A stretch of DNA of 31,276 nucleotides from DASZGI01 sp035938995 (GCF_035938995.1 NZ_DASZGI010000213.1:1-31276), one strand, 5' to 3'; shown: positions 16,119 through 24,842, counted from the first letter of the stretch. The notes: generated from the letters alone by a model not told the origin. Numbers and translations are program-made.

Positions 16119-17630
16119 GTGTCTGATCCACGGTGGCGGCTCGGCGAGCGGCTCGACTTGCTCGGCCAGGTGGGCACGGGCGCGGCGGGCACGGTGTGGC
16201 GGGGCCGCGAATTGAGCGACGGCAGCCTGCACGCGGTCAAGCTGCTGCGCCTCGAACTGGTGGCCGATCGCGACGCGATAGACGCGTTCTACGCCACGCT
16301 CGGCGCCGTCGGCCGGCTCGGGCATCCGGGCATCGCGGCCGTGGACGACGTGGTCGCGGGCGACGGCTATTTCGCGCTGCGGTCCCGGCTGGTGCAGGGC
16401 GAGAGTCTGCGGGCGCTGACGGCGCGTCTGGGCGCGCTCGCGCCGGACGCGGCGGCCCGGCTGGTCGCGCAGGTCTGCGACGCGCTCGCCGCCGCGCACG
16501 CCGTCGGCCTCGTCCACGGCGATCTCCATCCCGACAATGTGCTGATCACCTCAGGCGTCGACGGACTTCCCTCGGCGGTCCTCACCGACTTCGGCATCGC
16601 GGAGCTGATCGACCGGGCTGCGGGCAGGGGCTTCGCGCTCACGGCCCAGCCCGCCCGATACCGCGCCCCCGAACGCGCCCACGGAACGCTGGCGAGCGCC
16701 GCGGCGGACGTCTACGCGGCGGGAATCCTGCTAGCCGACGCCGCCGGAGGTCACCCACCGTTCACCGCGGACTGGCAGCCCCTGGCGGCGTGCCTCGACC
16801 CGGACCCGCGGTACCGGCCGGGCGTGGCGCAACTCGCCGCCGCGCTGCGCGAAGCGATCGGCGAACCGGCGTACACACAACTGCTGCCCGGCCACGACAT
16901 CGGGGCCCCCGCCGCGACTGAGGCTACGACCCTGATGCACTTCGATCCGGACGGGGACGCCATTGGGCGCGGTGGCGCGCCGAGCCGGGTTCCGCGCCTG
17001 ATCAGCGAGCACAAGACGGAGAGCGGGATCGCCGCGGCCGTCGCGGTCGTCGGCCTCCTCATCGCCGGCGCCTTCGCGCTGGGCGGCGGCAGCGGCCAGA
17101 CCGCGGCTGCGGCCGGAACCACGGTGGCGACGAGCGCCGCGTCCCCGGCGCCGGACGCTTCCGTGCCGCAGGCGGTGGTCCTGCCCCCGGCGGCGAGCCC
17201 CTCGCCGAGTCCGAGCCTGTCGCAGGCGGTCACCGGCCAGCTCACCCTGGTCAACGACCAGTCGAACACCTGCCTCGACACCGCCGGACGCGTCTTCGCC
17301 AACGGCACGACCGAGGACATCTACAGCTGCAACGGAACCCCCGCCCAAATCTGGAACTTGACTGCCGACGGACAGCTGACCGAGGACAACGGCGCGTACT
17401 GCCTCGACGACTCCGACTTCGGTACCACGCCGGGCACCAAGGTCATCCTGTGGTCGTGTCACGGCTCGGCGAACCAGCAGTGGACGTTGCAGCCGGACGG
17501 CTCGGTGGTCGGCGTCTACTCGAAGCTGTGCCTCGACATCGCCGGCCAGGGCGCCGCGACCGCCGACGGCACCGGTCTGGTGCTCTGGACGTGCGACGGG
17601 CAGCAGAGCCAGCACTGGTCCCGGCGCTGA
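16119..17630 (+). CDS. Membrane Ser/Thr protein kinase with C-terminal ricin-type lectin domain
   Basis: A 503-residue protein. The kinase domain spans about residues 8-255: GTGAAGTVWRG P-loop, Lys41 in AVKLL, HGDLHPDNVLI catalytic loop near 132, DFGIAE, and APER. The loop has HGD in place of HRD, so it is not an RD kinase. A single membrane span lies at about 304-325 after a basic linker. An extracellular Pro/Ser/Ala stalk follows. A ricin B / beta-trefoil domain from about 375 has three repeats of the form CLD...QxW (IWNL, QWTL, HWSR). GTG 16119 has AAGGAA about five bases upstream; TTG 16068 is the longer alternative. The layout suggests carbohydrate sensing outside coupled to phosphorylation inside. 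Confidence 0.9.
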   Translation: MSDPRWRLGERLDLLGQVGTGAAGTVWRGRELSDGSLHAVKLLRLELVADRDAIDAFYATLGAVGRLGHPGIAAVDDVVAGDGYFALRSRLVQGESLRALTARLGALAPDAAARLVAQVCDALAAAHAVGLVHGDLHPDNVLITSGVDGLPSAVLTDFGIAELIDRAAGRGFALTAQPARYRAPERAHGTLASAAADVYAAGILLADAAGGHPPFTADWQPLAACLDPDPRYRPGVAQLAAALREAIGEPAYTQLLPGHDIGAPAATEATTLMHFDPDGDAIGRGGAPSRVPRLISEHKTESGIAAAVAVVGLLIAGAFALGGGSGQTAAAAGTTVATSAASPAPDASVPQAVVLPPAASPSPSPSLSQAVTGQLTLVNDQSNTCLDTAGRVFANGTTEDIYSCNGTPAQIWNLTADGQLTEDNGAYCLDDSDFGTTPGTKVILWSCHGSANQQWTLQPDGSVVGVYSKLCLDIAGQGAATADGTGLVLWTCDGQQSQHWSRR

Positions 17631-17748
17631 CCGGCCACGCGCGTCGGCGTCACCGGTTCGGCCCGAAGAGGGGTGCCACCCGGCGCCGCACGTGTTTCTC
17701 TGGTATCGCGCACCCACACGCGGTGCGCAGAATTCACGAGGATACGCG

Positions 17749-18804
17749 ATGAAACTGCCGGTGATGCCCCCGGTCGAGCCGATGCTGGCCAAGTCGGCGT
17801 CCGCCGTGCCGGTCGGCGACTACCTCTACGAGCCGAAGTGGGACGGCTACCGCTGCATCGTCTTCCGCGACGGCGGGGAGTTCGAGCTGGGCAGCCGGGG
17901 CGGCAAGTCGCTGTCGCGCTACTTCCCCGAGCTGCTCGACGCGCTGGCCGCCGGGCTGCCGCCGAGGTGCGTCGTGGACGGCGAGATCGTGGTGACGGTG
18001 GGCGGACGGCTCGACTTCGACCGGCTGGCCGACCGGATCCATCCGGCGGATTCCCGGGTGCAGCTGCTCGCGAAGCGCACTCCGGCGTCGTTCATCGCCT
18101 TCGATCTCCTCGCGCTGGACGACGAGGATCTGACCGGCCGTCCGTTCTCGGAGCGGCGCGCCGCGCTCGCCGCGCTGTTCGAGGGCCGCACGCCCGAGCA
18201 CGTGAAAGTGACGCGGGTGACGCGGGACGCCGCGCTGGCGCGCACCTGGTTCGAGCGCTTCGAGGGGGCCGGGCTCGACGGGGTCGTCGCCAAGCCGCTG
18301 GACGGAACGTACCGGCCGAACGAGCGAACGATGGTCAAGATCAAGCACGAGCGGACGGCGGACGCAGTCGTCGCGGGTTATCGGCTGCACAAGAGCGGCC
18401 CGGTGGTCGGGTCGCTGATGCTCGGCTTGTACGGCGCGGACGGGGTGCTGAACTACGTGGGCGGCTCGAGCGCCTTCACCATGGCTCGCCGCGCCGCGCT
18501 GGTCGGCGAACTCGCGCCGTTGCTGCTCGAAGAGGGGCAGCCGCACCCCTGGCTCGACGTGCCCGAGGACGACGAGCACCGTAGGCCGGGCGCGCTGCAC
18601 CGGTGGAACGCGGGGAAGGACACGTCGTTCGTCCCGCTGCGGCCGGAGCTGGTGTGCGAAGTGCGGTACGACCAGCTCCAGGCCGACCGGTTCCGCCACA
18701 ACGCGCGCTTCGTGCGCTGGCGGCCGGACCGGGACGCGCGTTCGTGCAGTTATGACCAGCTCGACGTGCCCGCCGCGTACGACCTGGCCGACGTCTTCGA
18801 GTGA
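17749..18804 (+). CDS. ATP-dependent DNA ligase, LigC-like
   Basis: A 351-residue ATP-dependent DNA ligase. The adenylation motif EPKWDGYR has nucleophile Lys30. Further nucleotidyltransferase motifs are VDGEIV, FIAFDLLAL, and LDGVVAKPLDGTY with MVKIKH, followed by an OB-fold domain (SLMLGLYGADGVLNYVGGSSAF). Mycobacterial LigC proteins have this size and layout and seal strand breaks in backup end-joining or excision repair. ATG 17749 is preferred: GAGGA lies about seven bases before it. It is convergent with the LigD-type polymerase gene. Confidence 0.93.
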   Translation: MKLPVMPPVEPMLAKSASAVPVGDYLYEPKWDGYRCIVFRDGGEFELGSRGGKSLSRYFPELLDALAAGLPPRCVVDGEIVVTVGGRLDFDRLADRIHPADSRVQLLAKRTPASFIAFDLLALDDEDLTGRPFSERRAALAALFEGRTPEHVKVTRVTRDAALARTWFERFEGAGLDGVVAKPLDGTYRPNERTMVKIKHERTADAVVAGYRLHKSGPVVGSLMLGLYGADGVLNYVGGSSAFTMARRAALVGELAPLLLEEGQPHPWLDVPEDDEHRRPGALHRWNAGKDTSFVPLRPELVCEVRYDQLQADRFRHNARFVRWRPDRDARSCSYDQLDVPAAYDLADVFE

Positions 18805-18878
18805 CGCAGGTGCCTGAGTGCAGCTGATGCGGCTTCAGCTGACACAGGCTCGGCTGACGCTCGCCCAGGCGCAGGGCC

Positions 18879-19895
18879 TCACTCGGGCACGTGCCTGGCC
18901 TTCGACGGCTGAACCCGCTTAGGCTCCCCCGGCATCTTCGGGAAGTCGGGCGGATAAGGCATGTCGCCGAGGCCGCGGTCGCGCTCGTCAACCTCAGCCA
19001 TCTCCAGCAACGCGTCGAGGGTGAAGGCGGCCGCGTCGATGTCCGCGTGTGCGTCCCCGCGCTCCGCGAGCAGCGGCGGCACGGTGCGCGCGGTGAAGTC
19101 CTCCGGCTCGACGTCGGACAGCTCGGTCCAACGCACCGGCATCGAGACCGTGGCGGTGGGGTGCGCCCGGGTGGAGTAGGCGGCCGCGAGCATCCGGTCG
19201 CGGGCCATCTGGTTGAAGTCCACGAAGATCCGCTCGCCGCGCTCCTCCTTCCACCAGGAGGTGGTCACCAGGTCGGGGCGGCGCCGCTCGAGTTCGCGGG
19301 CGAAGGCGATGACCGCGCGGCGTGCCTCGATGAACGTCCAGCGCGGTTCGAGGCGCACCAGCACGTGAAGTCCGCGCCCGCCGCTGGTCTTCACGTACGG
19401 CGTGAGGCCGAGCTCGTCGCACAGCGCTTTCGCCTCGCCGGCCGCTTCGACGGCCTGCGCGAATCCGGTGCCGGGCTGGGGGTCGAAGTCGACGCGCAGT
19501 TCGTCCGGGTGGTCGGTGTCGCTGCGGCGGACCGGCCACGGGTGCAGTTCGAGCGCCCCCATCTGCACCGCCCAGACGACGGTCGCCGCCTCGGTCACGC
19601 ACACCTCGTCCCCGGTGCGCCCGCTCGGGAAGGTCACCCGCGCCGTCTGGACCCAGTCGGGCAGGCCCTTCGGCGCGTGCTTCATGTAGAAGGAGGCGCC
19701 GCCGAGCCCGTCGGGGAACCGGTTGAGCGCGACCGGCCGCCCGGCCAGCGCCCGGAACACGCCCTCGGCCACGGAGGCGTAGTAGGTGGCGAGGTCCAGC
19801 TTTGTGATGCCGGCCTCGGGGAACGAGAGCTTGTCCGGCGAGGAGATCCGCACGGATCTGCCCGCGACGTCAACGTGCGCCTCGGAACTAGCCAT
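18879..19895 (-). CDS. LigD-type primase/polymerase (PolDom)
   Basis: A 338-residue stand-alone polymerase domain of the LigD archaeo-eukaryotic-primase type, used in bacterial end joining for gap filling and ribonucleotide addition. Key features: catalytic Asp136 and Asp138 in RVDFDPQPG, TSGGRGLHVLVRL binding the nucleotide, and a third metal ligand in IFVDFNQMARDR. There is no fused ligase or phosphoesterase domain. It faces the LigC-like ligase tail to tail with 74 bases between stops. No Ku gene is in the window. Confidence 0.93.
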   Translation of the reverse strand: MASSEAHVDVAGRSVRISSPDKLSFPEAGITKLDLATYYASVAEGVFRALAGRPVALNRFPDGLGGASFYMKHAPKGLPDWVQTARVTFPSGRTGDEVCVTEAATVVWAVQMGALELHPWPVRRSDTDHPDELRVDFDPQPGTGFAQAVEAAGEAKALCDELGLTPYVKTSGGRGLHVLVRLEPRWTFIEARRAVIAFARELERRRPDLVTTSWWKEERGERIFVDFNQMARDRMLAAAYSTRAHPTATVSMPVRWTELSDVEPEDFTARTVPPLLAERGDAHADIDAAAFTLDALLEMAEVDERDRGLGDMPYPPDFPKMPGEPKRVQPSKARHVPE

Positions 19896-20008
19896 GCTCG
19901 CAGGCTACGGGGCGGCGCAAGCCAGCGCTCGCCGGAAGCGGCGTTTGGGCGCACACGGCGCGCCGAGCGGCGGCGGCGCGGACGCGGCGCTCAACGCGAC
20001 GCAATGGC

Positions 20009-20044
20009 TTCAGCGGGACGCCGTGGTTTCAGCGGGACACGGTG
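20009..20044. repeat. Short tandem duplication at 3' end of the membrane-protease-like gene
   Basis: TTCAGCGGGAC occurs at 20009-20019 and again at 20028-20038, followed by related CCGTGG/CGGTGG tails with a 19-base period. One copy carries the stop codon of the gene read on the minus strand. It is probably a slippage duplication. Confidence 0.45.
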
Positions 20045-20997
20045 GGCTCGAGCGGGGCTGGCTGGGGCGCCGGAGCGGCCACGACATGTGCAGGTACCGC
20101 AGCGGGCATCTGCTGCGGCGCGAGGGTTGCCAGAAACTCCTGCGTGGTCCGCTCGCGCCCATAGCGGTGCCGCAGCCATCGGTAGCCGAGGAACGCCGCC
20201 GGGCCGAACCACGTCTGCGCCGGGACGAGGACGTCGGTGCGGGCGTCCACGAAGTTGATGAGCAGCGGCGCCAGCGCGGGGAGCGCGGCGCCGAACACCG
20301 CGACGAGGCCGAGCGCGGTGCTTGCGCCGACCCGGCCGTACGCCTTGTACGCCGCGACCGTGAACAGGGCGTAGACCAGGAGGTCACCCAATCCGATGCT
20401 GGCGTTGTCGAAGCCCATCCGCATACCCATCGACGGATCGAGCGGGAACCCGAGGAACTCCTGGGCCAGGTCGTTGGTCACCGGCACGACCGCCGTGAAG
20501 GCCAGGTCGTAGCCGGCGAGCAGCAGCGCGAACCAGGCCACGTGCCGCAGCTTCATCCCGCCCTGCACGTACAGGTTGGCCACCGCGACCGCGCCGAGCA
20601 GCACCACGACGCTGTTCTCGGCCCAGAACAGCTGCCAGCCGGCGACGGTGCCGAGCATGGTGCGGGCGATCCAGATGTTCGCGCCGAGCAGCACGCCGAT
20701 GCCCAGCCACAGCGGGCCGGGACTGAACAGCGGGCGGAATCCGATCGAGAGCGACGCGAGGAATGTCAGCGCGAGAAATCCGGTCAGCGCCCACCGCGGC
20801 AGCAACAGGTAAAGCGTCGGCAGGGTCACCAGGAAAACGAAAAGGATCCCGATATCGCGTCCGTTGAAGGTGCCGATCGCCGGGCGTTCGATGCGGACCC
20901 GCCGGAAATAGGTGAGCGCGCAGAGACTCGTCGCGAGCGCGCCGATCATCGCCACGCACAATTCGAACAGAGACAGCGTCAGGATCGGCGTGGTCAT
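20029..20997 (-). CDS. Multi-span membrane protein with presenilin/SPP-type GxGD protease signature
   Basis: A 322-residue protein with about nine hydrophobic segments and a Pro/Ala-rich C-terminal tail. Three motifs of intramembrane aspartyl proteases occur in order and in membrane segments: YD (Tyr163-Asp164, LLAGYDLAF), GLGD (202-205, IGLGDLLVYALF) and PAL (240-242, GAALPALAPLL). The 41-residue spacing between the two aspartates and about 35 residues on to PAL are close to signal peptide peptidases. I identify it by motif and topology only; whole-protein similarity is untested. ATG 20997 sits one base after the stop of the adenylate-forming enzyme gene, so the two are translationally linked. 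An alternative is an unrelated polytopic protein with chance motifs. Confidence 0.6.
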   Translation of the reverse strand: MTTPILTLSLFELCVAMIGALATSLCALTYFRRVRIERPAIGTFNGRDIGILFVFLVTLPTLYLLLPRWALTGFLALTFLASLSIGFRPLFSPGPLWLGIGVLLGANIWIARTMLGTVAGWQLFWAENSVVVLLGAVAVANLYVQGGMKLRHVAWFALLLAGYDLAFTAVVPVTNDLAQEFLGFPLDPSMGMRMGFDNASIGLGDLLVYALFTVAAYKAYGRVGASTALGLVAVFGAALPALAPLLINFVDARTDVLVPAQTWFGPAAFLGYRWLRHRYGRERTTQEFLATLAPQQMPAAVPAHVVAAPAPQPAPLEPTVSR

Positions 20998-20998
20998 T

Positions 20999-22441
20999 TC
21001 ACGCTCCGATAAGGGCCGGTCGGGCGACGAACGTCGTTTCGCGCAGATCGCAGCGCAGCGGGCGCAGCGCGGCGGCCTCTTCGTCGGGGACGAGCGAGAG
21101 GTCCACGTCCAGGCCGCGCTCGGCGAAATGGCGCAGGGCGGCGGCGTGCCCGAAACCGTCGATCGCGGCTTCTGGCACGGTGAGGCGCACCCTGCCGTCC
21201 TCGGCGGTGGCGCGGAAGCGCGCCGGCCACGGCCGGGTCGGCAGCGACTCGACCGCCTCGATCAGCTCTCGGGGCGTGACCGCGCGCCCCGGTCCGGTGC
21301 GCAGCAGGTGGTCGGCCTTGCCGAGGATCGGGCCGGTGGCGGGCAGGCCGGAGACCTCGCACGTGAGGTCGTCATCGGGCAGGCGCCGCACCATGTCGCG
21401 GGTGTCGTACCGGAAGACCGGCATGCAGTCGCGGTAGGGGTAGAACGGGGTGATGACGACGGTGGCCAGCGCGCCGGGCGCGGCCGGGGCTCCGGTGTCC
21501 AGGTCCAGATATTCCACGAGGCCGAGGTTGATGTCGTGGTGCAGGTGGCCCTGGCTGCAGGTGCGTCCGGAGACCGGGAGCACCTCGGTCATGCCGAACG
21601 AGTCCGCGACCCTGGGGACGCCGAACGTCTCACGGGCAGCCGCGGCCAGGCTTGGCGAGAGGATCTCGCCGCCGACGTCGATGCGCCGCAGCCGGAAGTC
21701 CGCGGGGCCGAGCCCGCGGCGGCGCGCGGCTGTCTCGAGCTCGCCGAGGTAGCTGGGGCTGGTGGACAGCAGCGTGGCGCCGCCGTCGGTGTCGGCCAGC
21801 GCGTCGAGGGCCTCGTCCGGGGGAATCATGCCGATCACCCGGCAGCCGACGCCGACCAGGCGGCAGCCGGCGACGTCCAGGTGCACCGCAGCGGTTGCCC
21901 GCGAGCTGATGTTGACCTGCATGACGTCGTCAGGCCGCAGGTCATCGCGCAGTACGCCGCCTAAGGCGCCCAGGGCCGGCCATAGACTCATCTCGTAACG
22001 CGACATCCAGATCTCGGCCGGGCGGCCGGTGGTTCCGGTCGTGCGGGTCGCGAGGTGTGGCGGGGCGTCAGGACACAGGAAGGCACGCGGCTCCCGGATC
22101 AAGTCGCGCTTGATGGTCACCGGGATCGACGCGAGGTCCGCCGGGTCCAGCCGGTCGGGGTGCACGTCCGCGGCGGCAAAGCGGCGCGCGTAGAACGGGG
22201 ACCGGGCCGCCAGGCGGCGGGCGGTGCGCCGCATCCCGGTCGCGGCGAAGTGCCGCCGCGCCTCGGGATCGCTGAGCGGGCCCTCGGTCAGCTGCCCCAC
22301 GTCGGCGCCGGGCTCACCGAACTCGGCGAGCGTGGCCAGGGCGTCCTCGACCAGCCGTTCCACGTTGCGCGGGTTGACCCGATAGCCCCAAGCCATCCCG
22401 AAAGCCATCCGCAGCTGTCTGATACCGGTCTCGAACAACAC
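20999..22441 (-). CDS. PaaK-like adenylate-forming enzyme
   Basis: A 480-residue member of the phenylacetate-CoA ligase (PaaK)-like branch of adenylate-forming enzymes. Visible core motifs are the phosphate-binding TRTTGTTGRPAEIW near residue 133, DSFGMTEVLP (A5), FRYDTRDMV (A7), and GKADHLLRTGPGRAVTPRELIEAVES (A8 hinge region). It activates a carboxylate as an acyl-AMP and may then form a thioester. The substrate is unknown; F390 synthetase-type and aryl-CoA ligase roles are both possible. GTG 22441 sits next to GAGGAGGG; TTG 22438 or ATG 22408 could be the true start. Placed between the peptide gene and the membrane-protease-like gene. Confidence 0.85.
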   Translation of the reverse strand: MLFETGIRQLRMAFGMAWGYRVNPRNVERLVEDALATLAEFGEPGADVGQLTEGPLSDPEARRHFAATGMRRTARRLAARSPFYARRFAAADVHPDRLDPADLASIPVTIKRDLIREPRAFLCPDAPPHLATRTTGTTGRPAEIWMSRYEMSLWPALGALGGVLRDDLRPDDVMQVNISSRATAAVHLDVAGCRLVGVGCRVIGMIPPDEALDALADTDGGATLLSTSPSYLGELETAARRRGLGPADFRLRRIDVGGEILSPSLAAAARETFGVPRVADSFGMTEVLPVSGRTCSQGHLHHDINLGLVEYLDLDTGAPAAPGALATVVITPFYPYRDCMPVFRYDTRDMVRRLPDDDLTCEVSGLPATGPILGKADHLLRTGPGRAVTPRELIEAVESLPTRPWPARFRATAEDGRVRLTVPEAAIDGFGHAAALRHFAERGLDVDLSLVPDEEAAALRPLRCDLRETTFVARPALIGA

Positions 22442-22517
22442 CCCTCCTCACGCCTGCACCCGGGTCCACGGCGTCGACATCCGCCCGCCGGAGGCGCACG
22501 GATCCTGCTGTCGCGGA

Positions 22518-22550
22518 CCCGGGCGGCGGCATCGCGCCGCGCCGCCCGGG
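22518..22550 (-). terminator. Hairpin between the 31-residue peptide gene and the ligase gene
   Basis: CCCGGGCGGCG (22518-22528) pairs perfectly with CGCCGCCCGGG (22540-22550) around an 11-base loop, starting 21 bases after the peptide stop codon in the direction of transcription. There is no U-run. It could be a partial terminator or an mRNA stabiliser that makes the peptide message more abundant than the downstream genes. Confidence 0.55.
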
Positions 22551-22571
22551 CCGCGTCGAACCGTGCGCCGA

Positions 22572-22667
22572 TCAGAAGCTGCCGCCGACGACCGCCGCGA
22601 ACAGCACCGCGGTCAGCGAGCCCATCACGTAGCGAACGTGCTTGACGCTGCTCATGAGAGACGACAT
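22572..22667 (-). CDS. 31-residue single-span membrane peptide
   Basis: ATG 22667 follows a very strong ribosome site (GGAGGGGAGG, about six bases upstream) and opens a 31-codon frame ending in TGA at 22572. The peptide has a short polar N-terminus with Lys9, His10 and Arg12, then a hydrophobic span from about Tyr13 to Val27 (YVMGSLTAVLFAAVV), ending GGSF. The strong ribosome site and position between the cupredoxin and ligase genes on the same strand support it as real despite its size. The basic N-terminal flank predicts N-in orientation, as in signal-anchor peptides that GxGD proteases of the signal-peptide-peptidase type cleave. No family is recognised; function is unknown. Confidence 0.7.
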   Translation of the reverse strand: MSSLMSSVKHVRYVMGSLTAVLFAAVVGGSF

Positions 22668-22739
22668 GGATACCTCCCCTCCGAACACTCGTGGGCCGAT
22701 CCGCTCCGGCGCCACCGGCCGGGACGCGGCTCGCCGCGG

Positions 22740-23162
22740 CTAGGCGCCGTGCGAGCAGCAGCAGGATCCCGAGGCGGATTCCGCGCCGGTTCCGGTGACG
22801 ACGACTTTGACGGTCATCTCAGGGTGTACCGAGCAGGTCAGGTAATAGGTGCCGGGTCTGGTCCACGGCCCGGTCTTGTACACGTCGTCGGTCTGCATCA
22901 GGTGACGGGTGATCACCGGCACGCCCTTGGGGGCGGCGGTGAGCGTCCCGTTCTGCCCGGGGCCGATGATGTGCACCCAGCGCGAGTCGTTCACCAGGGT
23001 CACGGACTGGCCGCAGCGCACCGTCACAACCTTGGCGGCGAACGCCTCGTGGGCCATGCCGAGGGCTCCGGGGGGCGGCTTCGTTGGCTCCGCGCCGACG
23101 GCGGGCAGGACGACGGCGGCGACGAGCAGCGGAACGGCGAAAAGGATGCGCGGAACGACCAT
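22740..23162 (-). CDS. Secreted cupredoxin-like copper protein with Cys-rich tail
   Basis: A 140-residue protein with an N-terminal signal peptide (RILFAVPLLVAAVVLPAVGA, likely cut near residue 24). The rest resembles a cupredoxin. His64 in RWVHIIGPG and the cluster Cys110-x2-His113-x2-Met116 in YYLTCSVHPEM give the classic His-Cys-His-Met type 1 copper ligand set. The C-terminus adds three adjacent cysteines and a histidine (SGSCCCSHGA, Cys134-136 and His138), a possible second metal-binding or copper-transfer site. GGGAGGGAA precedes ATG 23162. First gene of the peptide/ligase/membrane-protease cluster. The role may be electron transfer or copper delivery outside the membrane. Confidence 0.85.
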   Translation of the reverse strand: MVVPRILFAVPLLVAAVVLPAVGAEPTKPPPGALGMAHEAFAAKVVTVRCGQSVTLVNDSRWVHIIGPGQNGTLTAAPKGVPVITRHLMQTDDVYKTGPWTRPGTYYLTCSVHPEMTVKVVVTGTGAESASGSCCCSHGA

Positions 23163-23210
23163 CGCACTCTTCCCTCCCGCGCGGAACTAATTCGGCGCGG
23201 GCTTCGACAG

Positions 23211-23234
23211 CGCCGCGACAAAGGCGTCGCGGCG
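23211..23234 (-). promoter_or_regulatory. Leader hairpin of cupredoxin mRNA
   Basis: CGCCGCGAC (23211-23219) pairs perfectly with GTCGCGGCG (23226-23234) around a 6-base loop. The hairpin ends 48 bases upstream of the cupredoxin start codon. It may stabilise the message or control its translation; on the plus strand it could also act as a weak terminator. Confidence 0.4.
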
Positions 23235-23250
23235 AAAAGTAAGTCGTGCG

Positions 23251-23270
23251 GGTATGAGAATTCATATACC
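23251..23270. promoter_or_regulatory. Candidate operator of the cupredoxin cluster
   Basis: GGTAT-GA-GAATTC-AT-ATACC is a 20-base palindrome with 8 of 10 pairs matched, about 90 bases upstream of the cupredoxin start in an AT-rich stretch where a promoter is expected. A copper- or envelope-stress-responsive dimeric regulator is a reasonable guess; it does not match the CsoR consensus that I know. Confidence 0.45.
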
Positions 23271-23480
23271 GCAGCGGGAGGTGCGTGTGAAGTGGGAGGG
23301 CGAATGCGAATTGAGTGAATCCCCTGCCCTCGCAGAGGATCACCGTGAGCGGATCTTTCCCTACTCGAAATCTGCCCGATCAGAATCCTTGTTTTCCGCG
23401 GCAGAGGTCGTCGACGTATTTATTCACAAGTGCGGCACGGAGAAGGCGAAGCGGGAGACGATCGCCTCAGCCGGGGAGAC

Positions 23481-24692
<1,212 letters not shown>

Positions 24693-24809
24693 CGCGCCGT
24701 GTGCCCTCTCTCGGAAGCTGGCGAAACGGGCCGCCCGGAAAGAGCGGGAGACGTCACCGCGCAGTAAATAGCACGGTCAGCGGAGATACAACCCTCGGAG
24801 GGTTTAAAT

Positions 24810-24842
24810 TAGGAGGCATCGAGCCCTTCGGTGGGCCTCCTA
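24810..24842 (-). terminator. Hairpin overlapping the stop of the acyl-CoA ligase gene
   Basis: TAGGAGGC (24810-24817) and GCCTCCTA (24835-24842) form an 8-bp stem with an inner GCCC/GGGC pairing, and AATTTAAA follows on the transcribed strand. The stem includes the ligase stop codon. It could separate or reduce transcription of the downstream dehydrogenase gene. Confidence 0.5.

Larger units (their letters stand above)
23163..23480. other. Promoter region of the cupredoxin cluster
   Basis: This 318-base gap lies between the cupredoxin start and the acyl-CoA dehydrogenase stop. It contains a 9-bp hairpin (23211-23234) in what is probably the cupredoxin leader and a 20-base imperfect palindrome (23251-23270). 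The rest is locally AT-richer. A plus-strand frame at 23254-23496 was judged non-coding. Confidence 0.55.

Noticed and set aside
18810..18895. Imperfect GTGCCTGAGTG / CACTCGGGCAC repeat between the LigC and LigD stops
   Set aside because: One mismatch and a loop of about 60 bases make a functional terminator doubtful; similarity may come from both genes ending in a GAG-TGA context.
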